A stretch of DNA of 64,000 nt from Psychroserpens luteus (lineage in GTDB: Bacteria > Bacteroidota > Bacteroidia > Flavobacteriales > Flavobacteriaceae), in NCBI RefSeq assembly GCF_015319355.1, contig NZ_JADILU010000008.1, positions 124,001-188,000 on the forward strand, in the 5' to 3' direction. A model generated the notes under the pieces. It searched no databases and was not told where the DNA came from. It worked only from the letters and a program-made list of their open reading frames with translations. Position numbers and translations under genes: made by a program. Below are positions 33,021 through 40,428 of the stretch, in pieces (within the stretch, counting starts at the first letter, position 1; the number at the start of each line of letters is the position of its first letter).

Positions 33021-33102
33021 ATGGCGTTACCCTAAAGGGTCAGGCTTTTTGCTATATCTTTTTTAAGAAAAATAAAAAAGGATGTCGCTACAATCCTTAA
33101 CG
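33021..33102. repeat. Dispersed repeat with GCGTTA/TAACGC ends, copy 1
   Basis: Begins GGCGTTACC, contains AAGGGTC-GGCTTT and AAAAAAGGA, and ends AATCCTTAACGC. It aligns over its length with a second copy at 44878-44962, and its ends form the inverted pair GCGTTA/TAACGC. Confidence 0.65.
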
Positions 33103-33189
33103 CGCCAACAGCTAAAGGCCAACAGCCAATAGCCAAAAAAAAAGAAGTTCAACACGCTAAAGGCTAAAAGCCAGAAGCTAAAAGCTTAA
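33103..33189. repeat. Low-complexity array of GCTAAAAGCC-like units
   Basis: Degenerate units such as AACAGCTAAAGGCC, AACAGCCAATAGCC, GCTAAAGGCTAAAAGCC and AGAAGCTAAAAGC fill the space before paaA. No coding frame is seen. Confidence 0.6.
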
Positions 33190-33193
33190 TAAT

Positions 33194-34150
33194 ATGAGTG
33201 AAGAGCAAATAAAAAATCTAGAAACGCAATTCGAAGCACGTATTGCAAGAGACGAGAAAATCGAACCAAAAGATTGGATGCCAGAAAAATATCGCAAAAC
33301 GCATATTAGGCAAATGTCGCAACACGCACATTCCGAAATTGTAGGAATGCTTCCAGAAGGAAACTGGATTACAAGAGCGCCTTCTTTACGTCGTAAAGTA
33401 GCCTTATTGGCAAAAGTACAAGACGAAGCAGGACACGGATTGTATTTGTATTCTGCTTGCGAAACGCTAGGTGTTTCTCGCGAAGAATTATACGAGCAAC
33501 TACACTCTGGAAAAGCAAAATACTCTTCAATATTTAACTACCCAACAGTAACTTGGGCAGATATGGGAGCAGTAGGTTGGTTAGTAGATGGTGCAGCAAT
33601 TATAAATCAAGTACCATTATGTAATACGTCTTATGGACCATATGCACGTGCAATGGTTCGTGTTTGTAAAGAAGAAAGTTTTCACCAGCGTCAAGGTTAC
33701 GAAATCATGATAAAGCTAGCTAATGGAACTCCTGAGCAAAAAGAATTAGCTCAAGATGCTTTAAACCGTTGGTGGTGGCCAAGTTTAATGATGTTGGGTC
33801 CTACAGATGCAGAGTCTATACATACCGAACAATCTATGAAATGGAAATTAAAACGTAAGTCTAACGACGATTTACGTCAGCAATTTATAGATCAAACAGT
33901 ACCTCAAGCCGAATTAATAGGATTGACAATTCCAGATTCAGATTTAAAATGGAACGAAGAGCGTCAAAGTTACGATTTCGGAGAAATCAATTGGGACGAA
34001 TTCTGGCAAGTAGTAAAAGGTCATGGACCAATGAATAAGCAACGTATGAAAGCACGAGTTGGTGCATGGGAAGAAGGAGAATGGGTTCGTGATGCAGCAA
34101 TGGCTTACGCAGAGAAGAAACAAGAAAGAAAACAAAAACAAGCAATTTAA
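33194..34150 (+). CDS. paaA: 1,2-phenylacetyl-CoA epoxidase, catalytic subunit PaaA
   Basis: Diiron monooxygenase subunit that epoxidises the CoA-activated aromatic ring. The 318 residues show iron-binding Glu/His clusters in [12 protein letters not shown] and [13 protein letters not shown], and the conserved [14 protein letters not shown]. The N-terminus ([40 protein letters not shown], residues 8-47) is typical. It is followed by paaB, paaC and paaD in the standard order. Confidence 0.97.
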   Translation: MSEEQIKNLETQFEARIARDEKIEPKDWMPEKYRKTHIRQMSQHAHSEIVGMLPEGNWITRAPSLRRKVALLAKVQDEAGHGLYLYSACETLGVSREELYEQLHSGKAKYSSIFNYPTVTWADMGAVGWLVDGAAIINQVPLCNTSYGPYARAMVRVCKEESFHQRQGYEIMIKLANGTPEQKELAQDALNRWWWPSLMMLGPTDAESIHTEQSMKWKLKRKSNDDLRQQFIDQTVPQAELIGLTIPDSDLKWNEERQSYDFGEINWDEFWQVVKGHGPMNKQRMKARVGAWEEGEWVRDAAMAYAEKKQERKQKQAI

Positions 34151-34157
34151 ATTTCAT

Positions 34158-34206
34158 TGTCAGTTCTAGTGAAATTGCATTTTAGCAGTTTTGTATCGAG
34201 AACAAG
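34158..34206. repeat. Repeat type F (TGTCAGTTCTAG ... ATCGAGAACA)
   Basis: This shares its two ends with the element at 35434-35527 (TGTCACTTCGAG ... CATCGAGAACA). It fills the paaA-paaB gap. Confidence 0.55.
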
Positions 34207-34227
34207 ATGAAAAAACACATATAAATT

Positions 34228-34518
34228 ATGTCTGATAAAAAAAACTGGCCACTTTGGGAAGTCTTTGTAAGAAGTAAAAACGGATTAGAACATCGTCACT
34301 GCGGAAGTTTACACGCTGCAGATGAAGATATGGCTTTAGAAAATGCACGCGATGTGTACACAAGAAGAAGTGAAGGTGTTAGTATTTGGGTTGTAGAATC
34401 TAAAAACATCACAGCATCAAATCCTGAGAATAATGGCGAAATGTTTGAGCCAGCTCACGATAAAGTATATCGTCATCCAACATTTTACGATTTACCAGAC
34501 GAAGTAAAGCACATGTAA
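34228..34518 (+). CDS. paaB: 1,2-phenylacetyl-CoA epoxidase subunit PaaB
   Basis: A small structural subunit of the epoxidase that bridges the PaaAC heterodimers. The 96 residues contain the family segments WPLWEVFVRSKNGLEHRHCGSLHAADEDMALENARDVYTRR (residues 7-47) and GVSIWVVES. It lies between paaA and paaC, and a type A repeat begins at its stop codon. Confidence 0.96.
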   Translation: MSDKKNWPLWEVFVRSKNGLEHRHCGSLHAADEDMALENARDVYTRRSEGVSIWVVESKNITASNPENNGEMFEPAHDKVYRHPTFYDLPDEVKHM

Positions 34519-34539
34519 ATTCCTGCTAAGGCAGGAACC
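34518..34539. repeat. Palindromic repeat, type A
   Basis: TTCCTGC/GCAGGAA with loop TAAG. It starts at the last base of the paaB stop codon. Confidence 0.75.
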
Positions 34540-34574
34540 TCATTATTGAAAGTAAATCACAAATAGAATCTAAA

Positions 34575-34604
34575 TGTCACTCTGAGCGCAGTCGAAGAGT
34601 CTCA
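34575..34604. repeat. Repeat type B (TGTCA-TCTGAGCG-AGTCGAAGA-TCTCA)
   Basis: Copy in the paaB-paaC gap; it ends 12 bp before the paaC ATG. Confidence 0.75.
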
Positions 34605-34616
34605 ATTGTTAGAAAG

Positions 34617-35372
34617 ATGAAAAACGAAAACTTATACAAATACATTCTAGGTATCGCAGATAATTCACTAATCCTCGGACAAAGATTAGGAGAGTTAACA
34701 GGTCATGGACCAAGTCTAGAAACAGATATTGCATGTACAAATATGTCTTTAGATTTATTTGGACAAGTGAGAAGCTATTATCAATATGCAGCTAAAATTG
34801 CAGGAGATAATAGAACCGAAGATGATATTGCAATGCTTCGTAAAGAAAGAGAATATGTAAATGTATTGTTGGTAGAACAACCAAATACAAATTTTGCATA
34901 CACAATGGCACGTCAGTTTTTATTCGATGTGTATCATTTACTTTTTTTACAAGAATTACAGAAAAGTAAAGACTTAACATTGTCTGCAATAGCAAACAAA
35001 TCGATAAAAGAAGTAAGTTATCATTTGCGTTTTTCTTCAGATTGGATAAAACGTTTAGGTGATGGAACAGAAGTTAGTCATCAAAAAATGCAAGATGCTA
35101 TTGATGGGTTATGGACGTATACAGACGAGTTATTTCATCAAACAGAAGCTGATATAGCAATGGTTTCAGATGGAATAGGTGTAGATGTTACTAAATTAAA
35201 AGATGCATACTATAACAAAGTAAAAGCCATTTTAGACGAATCGACATTACAAACTCCCGAATCTAAATGGTTCCAAAAAGGAGGAAAAAAAGGAATTCAC
35301 ACAGAACATTTAGGTTATTTATTAGCAGAGCTTCAGTACATGCAGCGCGCTTATCCTAATATGGAATGGTAA
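34617..35372 (+). CDS. paaC: 1,2-phenylacetyl-CoA epoxidase subunit PaaC
   Basis: Non-catalytic ferritin-like partner of PaaA that is needed for the structure of the epoxidase. The 251 residues include IADNSLILGQRLGELTGHGPSLETDIACTNMSLDLFGQVRSYY (residues 12-54), the YHLRFSSDWIKRLGDGTEVSHQKMQ stretch and the C-terminal HTEHLGYLLAELQYMQRAYP. The start at 34617 follows a type B repeat. Confidence 0.96.
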   Translation: MKNENLYKYILGIADNSLILGQRLGELTGHGPSLETDIACTNMSLDLFGQVRSYYQYAAKIAGDNRTEDDIAMLRKEREYVNVLLVEQPNTNFAYTMARQFLFDVYHLLFLQELQKSKDLTLSAIANKSIKEVSYHLRFSSDWIKRLGDGTEVSHQKMQDAIDGLWTYTDELFHQTEADIAMVSDGIGVDVTKLKDAYYNKVKAILDESTLQTPESKWFQKGGKKGIHTEHLGYLLAELQYMQRAYPNMEW

Positions 35373-35373
35373 A

Positions 35374-35396
35374 ATTCCTGCGAAGGCAGGAATCTC
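35374..35396. repeat. Palindromic repeat, type A
   Basis: ATTCCTGC-GAAG-GCAGGAAT in the paaC-paaD gap, starting 2 bp after the paaC stop. Confidence 0.82.
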
Positions 35397-35433
35397 ATAA
35401 TCGAAAAAGAAAAGTTATTCGATTAAAAACCAA

Positions 35434-35527
35434 ATGTCACTTCGAGTGCTTTGTGAAATTATTGAAATCAAAATATATTTTGATTGAAAATAGCTAAGCG
35501 CAGCTTAAGCAAATTACATCGAGAACA
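35434..35527. repeat. Repeat type F containing a 20-bp palindrome
   Basis: TGTCACTTCGAG ... CATCGAGAACA frames the perfect palindrome AATCAAAATA/TATTTTGATT at 35466-35485 and an AAGCGCAGCTT stretch. Confidence 0.6.
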
Positions 35528-35539
35528 AATAAAATAGAA

Positions 35540-35568
35540 TGTTATTCAGAGCATAGCGAAGAATCTCA
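35540..35568. repeat. Repeat type B
   Basis: TGTTATTCAGAG-CATAGCGAAGAATCTCA, ending 8 bp before the paaD ATG. Confidence 0.72.
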
Positions 35569-35576
35569 AAATAAAT

Positions 35577-36077
35577 ATGACAACAACAGAACAAAATATA
35601 GACCAAATCTTAATTCCAATTCTGGAACAAGTTTCAGATCCTGAAATTCCAGTATTATCAATTATGGATATGGGAGTTGTTCGTACAGCTGTTATAGAAA
35701 ATGATATTGTAAAAGTTCAAATAACACCAACCTATAGTGGTTGTCCAGCAATGGATGTTATTGGTGACGATATTAAAGCAGCATTAAAAGCAGAAGGATA
35801 TAATTCAGAAATAGAATTAATCCTAGCTCCAGCTTGGACAACCGATTGGATTACACCAAGAGGAAGAAAAGCATTAGAAGATTATGGTATTGCAGCACCT
35901 TTAAATGCAGAAGCAGATAAAGATGTGTTGTTACATGGAAAACGAATTGTAAAATGTCCACAATGTGGTTCCACCAATACAAGATTAGTAAGTCAGTTTG
36001 GCTCGACAGCATGCAAAGCACAGTTTCAGTGTGACGATTGCCAAGAACCATTTGACTATTTTAAATGTCTCAAATAA
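35577..36077 (+). CDS. paaD: PaaD, MIP18/SufT-like factor of the epoxidase operon
   Basis: Probably helps mature or insert the metal cofactor of the epoxidase. The 166 residues start with a MIP18-type domain (ILEQVSDPEIPVLSIMDMGVVR, YSGCPAMDVIG) and end with a zinc-ribbon-like segment, CPQCGSTNTRLVSQFGSTACKAQFQCDDCQEPF (residues 129-161) with four or more Cys. This is the standard PaaD layout. It lies after paaC in the expected order. Confidence 0.94.
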   Translation: MTTTEQNIDQILIPILEQVSDPEIPVLSIMDMGVVRTAVIENDIVKVQITPTYSGCPAMDVIGDDIKAALKAEGYNSEIELILAPAWTTDWITPRGRKALEDYGIAAPLNAEADKDVLLHGKRIVKCPQCGSTNTRLVSQFGSTACKAQFQCDDCQEPFDYFKCLK

Positions 36078-36081
36078 TATT

Positions 36082-36109
36082 TGTCATTCCTGCGAAGACA
36101 GGGATCTCA
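36082..36109. repeat. Palindromic repeat, type A (imperfect)
   Basis: TGTCATTCCTGCGAAGACAGGGATCTCAT, 5 bp after the paaD stop. Confidence 0.72.
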
Positions 36110-36118
36110 TAATTAGAT

Positions 36119-36147
36119 TGTCATTCAGAGCAAAGTGAAGAATCTCA
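36119..36147. repeat. Repeat type B
   Basis: TGTCATTCAGAGCAAAGTGAAGAATCTCA in the paaD-paaG gap. Confidence 0.72.
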
Positions 36148-36180
36148 CAAAACAGAAGTGAGATTATAAATAGAAGAATT

Positions 36181-36210
36181 TGTCATTCCGTACTCCATGC
36201 GGAAACCACA
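36181..36210. repeat. Repeat type C (TGTCATTCCG ... GCGGAA)
   Basis: TGTCATTCCGTACTCCATGCGGAAACC. The ATG inside it (36197) is not the likely start of paaG. Confidence 0.65.
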
Positions 36211-36223
36211 TAAAAGAAAAGAA

Positions 36224-37006
36224 ATGAGCAAAAGCATACAGCTAAAAATTGAAAACAAAGTAGCATACATAACGCTAAACAGACCAGAAGTCTTTAATAG
36301 TTTCAATCGTGAAATGGCGTTTTTGTTACATGACACATTAGATGCTTGTGAAAAAAATGAAGAAGTGAGAGCAATCGTTCTTACAGGAAATGGGAAAGCT
36401 TTTTGTGCTGGTCAAGATTTAAAAGAAGTTACAGATCCAGATTTAAACCCAGGATTTAAAAAAATACTAGAAGAGCATTACAATCCAATTATAACAAGAA
36501 TACGTGCAATTAAAAAACCAGTTATTGCTGCTGTTAATGGCGTTGCAGCAGGAGCAGGAGCAAACATAGCTTTGGCTTGTGATATTGTTGTAGCACACGA
36601 AAAAGTAAGTTTCATTCAAGCCTTTAGTTTAATAGGTTTAGTACCTGATAGTGCTGGGACTTTCTTTTTGCCAAGATTAATCGGATTTCAAAAAGCATTA
36701 GCATTAGCGATGTTAGGGGATAAAATTGGAGCTGAAGAAGCTGAAAAAATGGGAATGATTTATAAATGTGTTCCAACTGAAGAATTTGACGAAACGATTA
36801 ATAAACTAGCTTTAAAAATGGCAAATATGCCAACAAAAGCTCTTGGTATGATTAAAGAATTGTTCAATAAGTCGATGACAAATGATTTAGAATCGCAATT
36901 AGCTTTAGAATCTAAATTACAAATAGAAGCAGCTCAAAGTAATGACTATGCAGAAGGTGTTGCAGCATTTATCGAAAAACGTAAGCCAAACTTTCAAGGA
37001 AATTAA
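36224..37006 (+). CDS. paaG: 2-(1,2-epoxy-1,2-dihydrophenyl)acetyl-CoA isomerase
   Basis: Crotonase-fold enzyme that isomerises the ring epoxide to oxepin-CoA. The start at 36224 (MSKSIQLKIENKVAYITLNRPEVFNSF) avoids nine residues translated from the upstream repeat. The oxyanion-hole segments are GNGKAFCAGQDLKEV and NGVAAGAGANIALACDIVVA, and the PaaG-like AFSLIGLVPDSAGTFFLPRLIG has Asp in the catalytic area. The 260 residues fit the family. Separation from PaaF-type hydratases is by overall pattern and order. Confidence 0.9.
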   Translation: MSKSIQLKIENKVAYITLNRPEVFNSFNREMAFLLHDTLDACEKNEEVRAIVLTGNGKAFCAGQDLKEVTDPDLNPGFKKILEEHYNPIITRIRAIKKPVIAAVNGVAAGAGANIALACDIVVAHEKVSFIQAFSLIGLVPDSAGTFFLPRLIGFQKALALAMLGDKIGAEEAEKMGMIYKCVPTEEFDETINKLALKMANMPTKALGMIKELFNKSMTNDLESQLALESKLQIEAAQSNDYAEGVAAFIEKRKPNFQGN

Positions 37007-37014
37007 TTATGACT

Positions 37015-37043
37015 TGTCATCCTGAACTTGATTCAGGATCTCA
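37015..37043. repeat. Palindromic repeat, type D (TGTCATCCTGAA ... TTCAGGATCTCA)
   Basis: ATCCTGAA/TTCAGGAT stem with loop CTTGA, in the paaG-paaH gap. Confidence 0.78.
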
Positions 37044-37063
37044 TTAAAATAAATAATCAGTTT

Positions 37064-37090
37064 TGTCATTCCTGCGAAAGCAGGAATCCA
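37064..37090. repeat. Palindromic repeat, type A
   Basis: TGTCATTCCTGC-GAAA-GCAGGAATCC, identical in stem and loop to the copy at 31861; it ends 16 bp before the paaH ATG. Confidence 0.85.
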
Positions 37091-37106
37091 TAATAAAATA
37101 AAAAAT

Positions 37107-38297
37107 ATGAACATAGGAGTAATCGGTTCTGGAACAATGGGAAGTGGCATCGCACAAGTAGCTGCAACTTCTGGTTGTAAAGTAAAGTTATACGATACTA
37201 ATCAAGCTGCTTTAGATAAAGCAAAGGCAAGTCTTGAAAAAATATTATTGCGTTTAATAGAAAAAGGAAGAATTGATACTTCTGAAAAAGAAAGAATTCA
37301 AGCAAACATCTCTTACGTAAACAACCTAAAAGATTTAGCAGATTCAAACCTGACTATTGAAGCAATTATTGAAAACCTTGACATCAAGAAAAAAGTATTT
37401 TCAGAATTAGAAAGCTATGTTTCAGACGATTGTATTATAGCATCAAACACATCTAGTTTGTCTATAGCATCCATTGCAGCATCACTAAATAAACCAGAAC
37501 GTTGTGTTGGAATTCATTTTTTCAATCCAGCACCTTTAATGAAACTGGTAGAGGTTATTCCAGCTATTCAAACATCAAAAGAAGTGCTTGAAAAAGCAAT
37601 GCAAACTATTAAGGATTGGAAAAAAGTAGTTGCAGTCGCTAAAGATACTCCAGGATTTATAGTAAACAGAGTAGCAAGACCATTTTACGGAGAGTCATTA
37701 AGAATCTACGAAGAAGGATTAGCAGATTTTGCTACCATTGATAATAGTTTAAAATCTATAGGCCATTTTAGAATGGGAGCATTCGAACTTATGGATTTCA
37801 TAGGAAACGATGTTAATTATACAGTAACCGAAACTGTTTTTACAGCATTCTATTTCGATCCAAGATACAAACCGTCATTAACCCAAAAACGCTTTTCAGA
37901 AGCAGGCTATTTAGGTCGAAAATCAGGAAAAGGTTATTACGACTATGATCAAAATGGGAAAATAATGAACACCAACCACACTAATTCAAGAACTTTTGAA
38001 ACCTATGAAGAGGAAATGGTTCTTAAAAATCAAATTTTCGACCGTGTATTAGTAATGTTAATCAATGAAGCAGCAGATGCTTTATTTTTAAATATCGCGT
38101 CAGCTGAAGATATAGATAGCGCAATGACTAAAGGGGTTAACTATCCTAAAGGACTATTAGCTTGGGCAGACGAAAAAGGAATCGATTGGTGTGTATCAAA
38201 ATTAGATGCATTGTATAACGAATATCACGAAGATAGATACCGTTGTAGCCCATTATTACGTAAAATGAATAAAGAAAATAAAACATTTTTTAATTAG
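37107..38297 (+). CDS. paaH: 3-hydroxyacyl-CoA dehydrogenase PaaH
   Basis: NAD-dependent oxidation of 3-hydroxyadipyl-CoA to 3-oxoadipyl-CoA. The 396 residues start with the Rossmann motif IGVIGSGTMGSGIAQVAA. SNTSSLSIASIAASLNKPERCVGIHFFNPAPLMKLVEVI (residues 115-153) carries the catalytic His, and two C-terminal 3HCDH domains follow (PGFIVNRVARPFYGE ...; INEAADALFLNIASAEDIDSAMTKGVNYPKGLLAW). The second C-terminal domain makes it longer than a simple 3-hydroxybutyryl-CoA dehydrogenase and is usual for PaaH. Confidence 0.93.
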   Translation: MNIGVIGSGTMGSGIAQVAATSGCKVKLYDTNQAALDKAKASLEKILLRLIEKGRIDTSEKERIQANISYVNNLKDLADSNLTIEAIIENLDIKKKVFSELESYVSDDCIIASNTSSLSIASIAASLNKPERCVGIHFFNPAPLMKLVEVIPAIQTSKEVLEKAMQTIKDWKKVVAVAKDTPGFIVNRVARPFYGESLRIYEEGLADFATIDNSLKSIGHFRMGAFELMDFIGNDVNYTVTETVFTAFYFDPRYKPSLTQKRFSEAGYLGRKSGKGYYDYDQNGKIMNTNHTNSRTFETYEEEMVLKNQIFDRVLVMLINEAADALFLNIASAEDIDSAMTKGVNYPKGLLAWADEKGIDWCVSKLDALYNEYHEDRYRCSPLLRKMNKENKTFFN

Positions 38298-38299
38298 AG

Positions 38300-38364
38300 T
38301 GTCATTCAGAGTGAAGCGAAGAATCTCATAATGAGATTGCCACGTCCTTTGTCCTCGCAATGAC
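38300..38364. repeat. Composite repeat, type B plus type E
   Basis: TGTCATTCAGAG-TGAAGCGAAGAATCTCA is followed by GAGATTGCCACGTCC and CCTCGCAATGACA. The same composite occurs at 44200-44264 and, inverted, at 46397-46463. Confidence 0.8.
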
Positions 38365-38374
38365 AAAACAGAAC

Positions 38375-38782
38375 ATGAAAGGCGAACAAATTCCACATAA
38401 AATGTTATCACAAGATGCTTATAGCACTTGGCTAGGAATAGAAATTCTAGAATGCGAAATCGGACGATGTAAAGTCGGAATGACCATAAGAAAAGAAATG
38501 CTAAACAGTATGAACAAAGCACATGGTGGAATCAGTTATTCATTAGCAGATACAGCTTTCGGATTTGCAGCAAACACGCATGGTAAATATGCAGTTTCTA
38601 TTGAAACAAGTATAAATCATATAGAGGCATTAAACGAAGGTGATTATATCGTTGCAGAATCTGTTATAGAAACTGTAAAAAATAAATTAGGCTTCAATAT
38701 TATTGAAGTCAAAAGAGGAGATGAAATGGTAGCACTTTTTAAAGGTGTCGTTTATCGAACAAATAAAGATTGGGAAGAATAA
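38375..38782 (+). CDS. paaI: Hotdog-fold acyl-CoA thioesterase PaaI
   Basis: Hydrolyses ring-hydroxylated or dead-end CoA esters to rescue CoA. The chosen start, ATG 38375 (MKGEQIPHKMLSQDAYSTWLG), avoids five residues translated from the type E repeat that supplies an ATG at 38360. Catalytic elements are NKAHGGISYSLADTAFGFAANTHG, with the Asp of the family, and HIEALNEGDYIVAESV. At 135 residues it fits. The ORF from 38360 remains possible. Confidence 0.9.
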   Translation: MKGEQIPHKMLSQDAYSTWLGIEILECEIGRCKVGMTIRKEMLNSMNKAHGGISYSLADTAFGFAANTHGKYAVSIETSINHIEALNEGDYIVAESVIETVKNKLGFNIIEVKRGDEMVALFKGVVYRTNKDWEE

Positions 38783-38795
38783 ATTAAAAATGATA

Positions 38796-38823
38796 TGTCA
38801 TTCCGCACTTGATGCGGAATCCA
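38796..38823. repeat. Palindromic repeat, type C
   Basis: ATTCCGCA-CTTGA-TGCGGAAT preceded by TGTC, in the paaI-paaJ gap, ending 12 bp before the paaJ ATG. Confidence 0.8.
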
Positions 38824-38835
38824 TAAATATAAATT

Positions 38836-40044
38836 ATGAAAGAAGCATACATAATAGACGGAATAAGAACACCAATAGGAAACTACAAAGGCACATTGTC
38901 TGCTGTTCGTACAGACGATTTAGGAGCATTAGTAATTTCAGAAATCGTAAAACGTAATCCAAGTATTCCAAAAGAAGCCTATGATGATGTCATTATGGGT
39001 TGCGCTAACCAAGCAGGAGAAGACAATCGTAATGTAGCGAGAATGTCATCTCTGTTAGCAGGTTTACCATTTACGGTTCCTGGAGAAACCGTAAACCGTT
39101 TATGTAGCTCAGGATTATCAGCAATTATTCATGCAAATCGTGCTATAAAAGCAGGAGATGGAGATGTGTTTATTTCTGGAGGAGTCGAGAATATGACGCG
39201 TGGACCATACGTTATGGCAAAACCATCAACCGCATTTGGAGGCGATTCTAAAATGTATGATTCAACTTTCGGATGGCGTTTTATCAATCCGAAAATGGAA
39301 AAGTTATACGGAACTGATGGCATGGGGAATACTGCCGAAAATCTTGTTGAGAAATATAATATCTCACGAGAAGACCAAGATAAGTTCGCACTTTGGAGTC
39401 AGGAGAAAGCGACTAAAGCACAAGAAAACGGACGTTTAGCAAAGGAAATCGTAACTGTAGAAATTCCACAACGTAAAAAAGATCCTATTCAATTTTCAAA
39501 AGACGAATTCATAAAACCAACTTCCTCCCTAGAAGTATTAGGGAAATTAAGAGCAGCTTTCAAAAAAGAAGGCGGAAGCGTAACAGCAGGAAACTCTTCA
39601 GGATTAAATGATGGTGCAGCAGCAACAATTATAGCATCGGCAGATGCAGTAAAAAAATACAATCTAAAACCATTAGCCCGAATAGTAAGTTCGGCAGTTG
39701 TTGGTGTAGAACCAAGAATAATGGGGATTGGTCCAGTCGAAGCTTCAAATAAAGCATTAGCAAAAGCAGGATTAACCATGAACGATATGGATGTGATTGA
39801 GCTTAACGAAGCATTCGCAGCGCAAGCATTAGCGTGTATTCGTGCTTGGGGATTAGCAGATAACGATCCAAGAATAAACCCAAATGGAGGCGCGATTGCT
39901 ATCGGTCACCCATTAGGTGTTACAGGAGCTAGAGTTGCGTATTCTGCAGCTTTAGAGTTGCAGGAGCAGAACAAGAAATATGCGTTGATTACGATGTGTA
40001 TTGGTGTTGGTCAAGGTTATGCAGCCATTATTGAAAGAGTCTAA
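38836..40044 (+). CDS. paaJ: 3-oxoadipyl-CoA / 3-oxo-5,6-dehydrosuberyl-CoA thiolase
   Basis: Thiolase cleaving C2 units at two points of the pathway. In 402 residues the three family signatures are visible: the nucleophilic Cys in NRLCSSGLSAI, NGGAIAIGHPLGVTGAR with His, and the second Cys in ITMCIGVGQGYA. The start KEAYIIDGIRTPIGNYKGTLS is typical of PaaJ/PcaF. It lies between paaI and the GIY-YIG gene. Confidence 0.94.
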   Translation: MKEAYIIDGIRTPIGNYKGTLSAVRTDDLGALVISEIVKRNPSIPKEAYDDVIMGCANQAGEDNRNVARMSSLLAGLPFTVPGETVNRLCSSGLSAIIHANRAIKAGDGDVFISGGVENMTRGPYVMAKPSTAFGGDSKMYDSTFGWRFINPKMEKLYGTDGMGNTAENLVEKYNISREDQDKFALWSQEKATKAQENGRLAKEIVTVEIPQRKKDPIQFSKDEFIKPTSSLEVLGKLRAAFKKEGGSVTAGNSSGLNDGAAATIIASADAVKKYNLKPLARIVSSAVVGVEPRIMGIGPVEASNKALAKAGLTMNDMDVIELNEAFAAQALACIRAWGLADNDPRINPNGGAIAIGHPLGVTGARVAYSAALELQEQNKKYALITMCIGVGQGYAAIIERV

Positions 40045-40066
40045 TTCCTGCGCAGGCAGGAATCTC
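40044..40066. repeat. Palindromic repeat, type A, 5' of the GIY-YIG gene
   Basis: ATTCCTGC-GCAG-GCAGGAAT, overlapping the last base of the paaJ stop and ending 14 bp before the GIY-YIG ATG. Confidence 0.85.
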
Positions 40067-40079
40067 ATAATAAAAAAGA

Positions 40080-40400
40080 ATGAAACATTGGTACGTCTAT
40101 ATAATGGCAAGTAAACCGAATGGAGTAATTTATATTGGTGTAACAGATAGTATTGAAGAAAGAGTAAGAGAACATAAAAATAAGATTTATCCAAAATCTT
40201 TTACAGCAAAATATAATTGCGAAAGCCTTGTTTATTTTGAAGCGTTTGAAAACGGAGAAAAAGCATCCGTTAGAGAACGACAATTCAAGAAGTGGAAAAG
40301 AGATTGGAAAATCAAATTGATAGAGGAAATGAATCCAAGTTGGTCGGATATAAGCGCTAATTGGAATTTAGATAATAGAGAGTTTAGAATTAACAAGTAA
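40080..40400 (+). CDS. Small GIY-YIG nuclease domain protein
   Basis: 106 residues forming one GIY-YIG domain: WYVYIMASKPNGVIYIGVTDSIEERVREHKN (residues 4-34; the two motif strands and the catalytic Arg in EERVREH), then VRERQFKKWKRDWKIKLIEEMNPSW with the family Glu region. It matches the single-domain group often found scattered in Bacteroidota genomes. It has no obvious role in phenylacetate catabolism and interrupts the paaJ-paaZ order. Palindromic repeats abut it on both sides, suggesting that it travels with, or acts on, these repeats. Confidence 0.88.
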   Translation: MKHWYVYIMASKPNGVIYIGVTDSIEERVREHKNKIYPKSFTAKYNCESLVYFEAFENGEKASVRERQFKKWKRDWKIKLIEEMNPSWSDISANWNLDNREFRINK

Positions 40401-40402
40401 AA

Positions 40403-40428
40403 GATACCTGCCTTCGCAGGCATTTGCT
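40403..40428. repeat. Palindromic repeat, type A variant (GATACCTGC ... GCAGGCATTTG), 3' of the GIY-YIG gene
   Basis: CCTGC-CTTC-GCAGG stem. It abuts the paaZ ATG at 40429. A nearly identical copy abuts the E1 gene at 46481-46506. Confidence 0.82.

Noticed and set aside
33103-33189. GCTAAAAGCC-like array before paaA as tandem operators.
   Set aside because: The units are degenerate in length and sequence without phasing; low-complexity sequence is the simpler description.
38745-38957. Plus-strand ORF of 70 codons across the paaI-paaJ gap.
   Set aside because: Composed of the end of paaI, a type C repeat and the start of paaJ in another frame; no domain pattern.
40232-40423. Minus-strand ORF of 63 codons starting MPAKAGIF.
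   Set aside because: Reverse translation of a type A repeat plus the antisense of the GIY-YIG gene.
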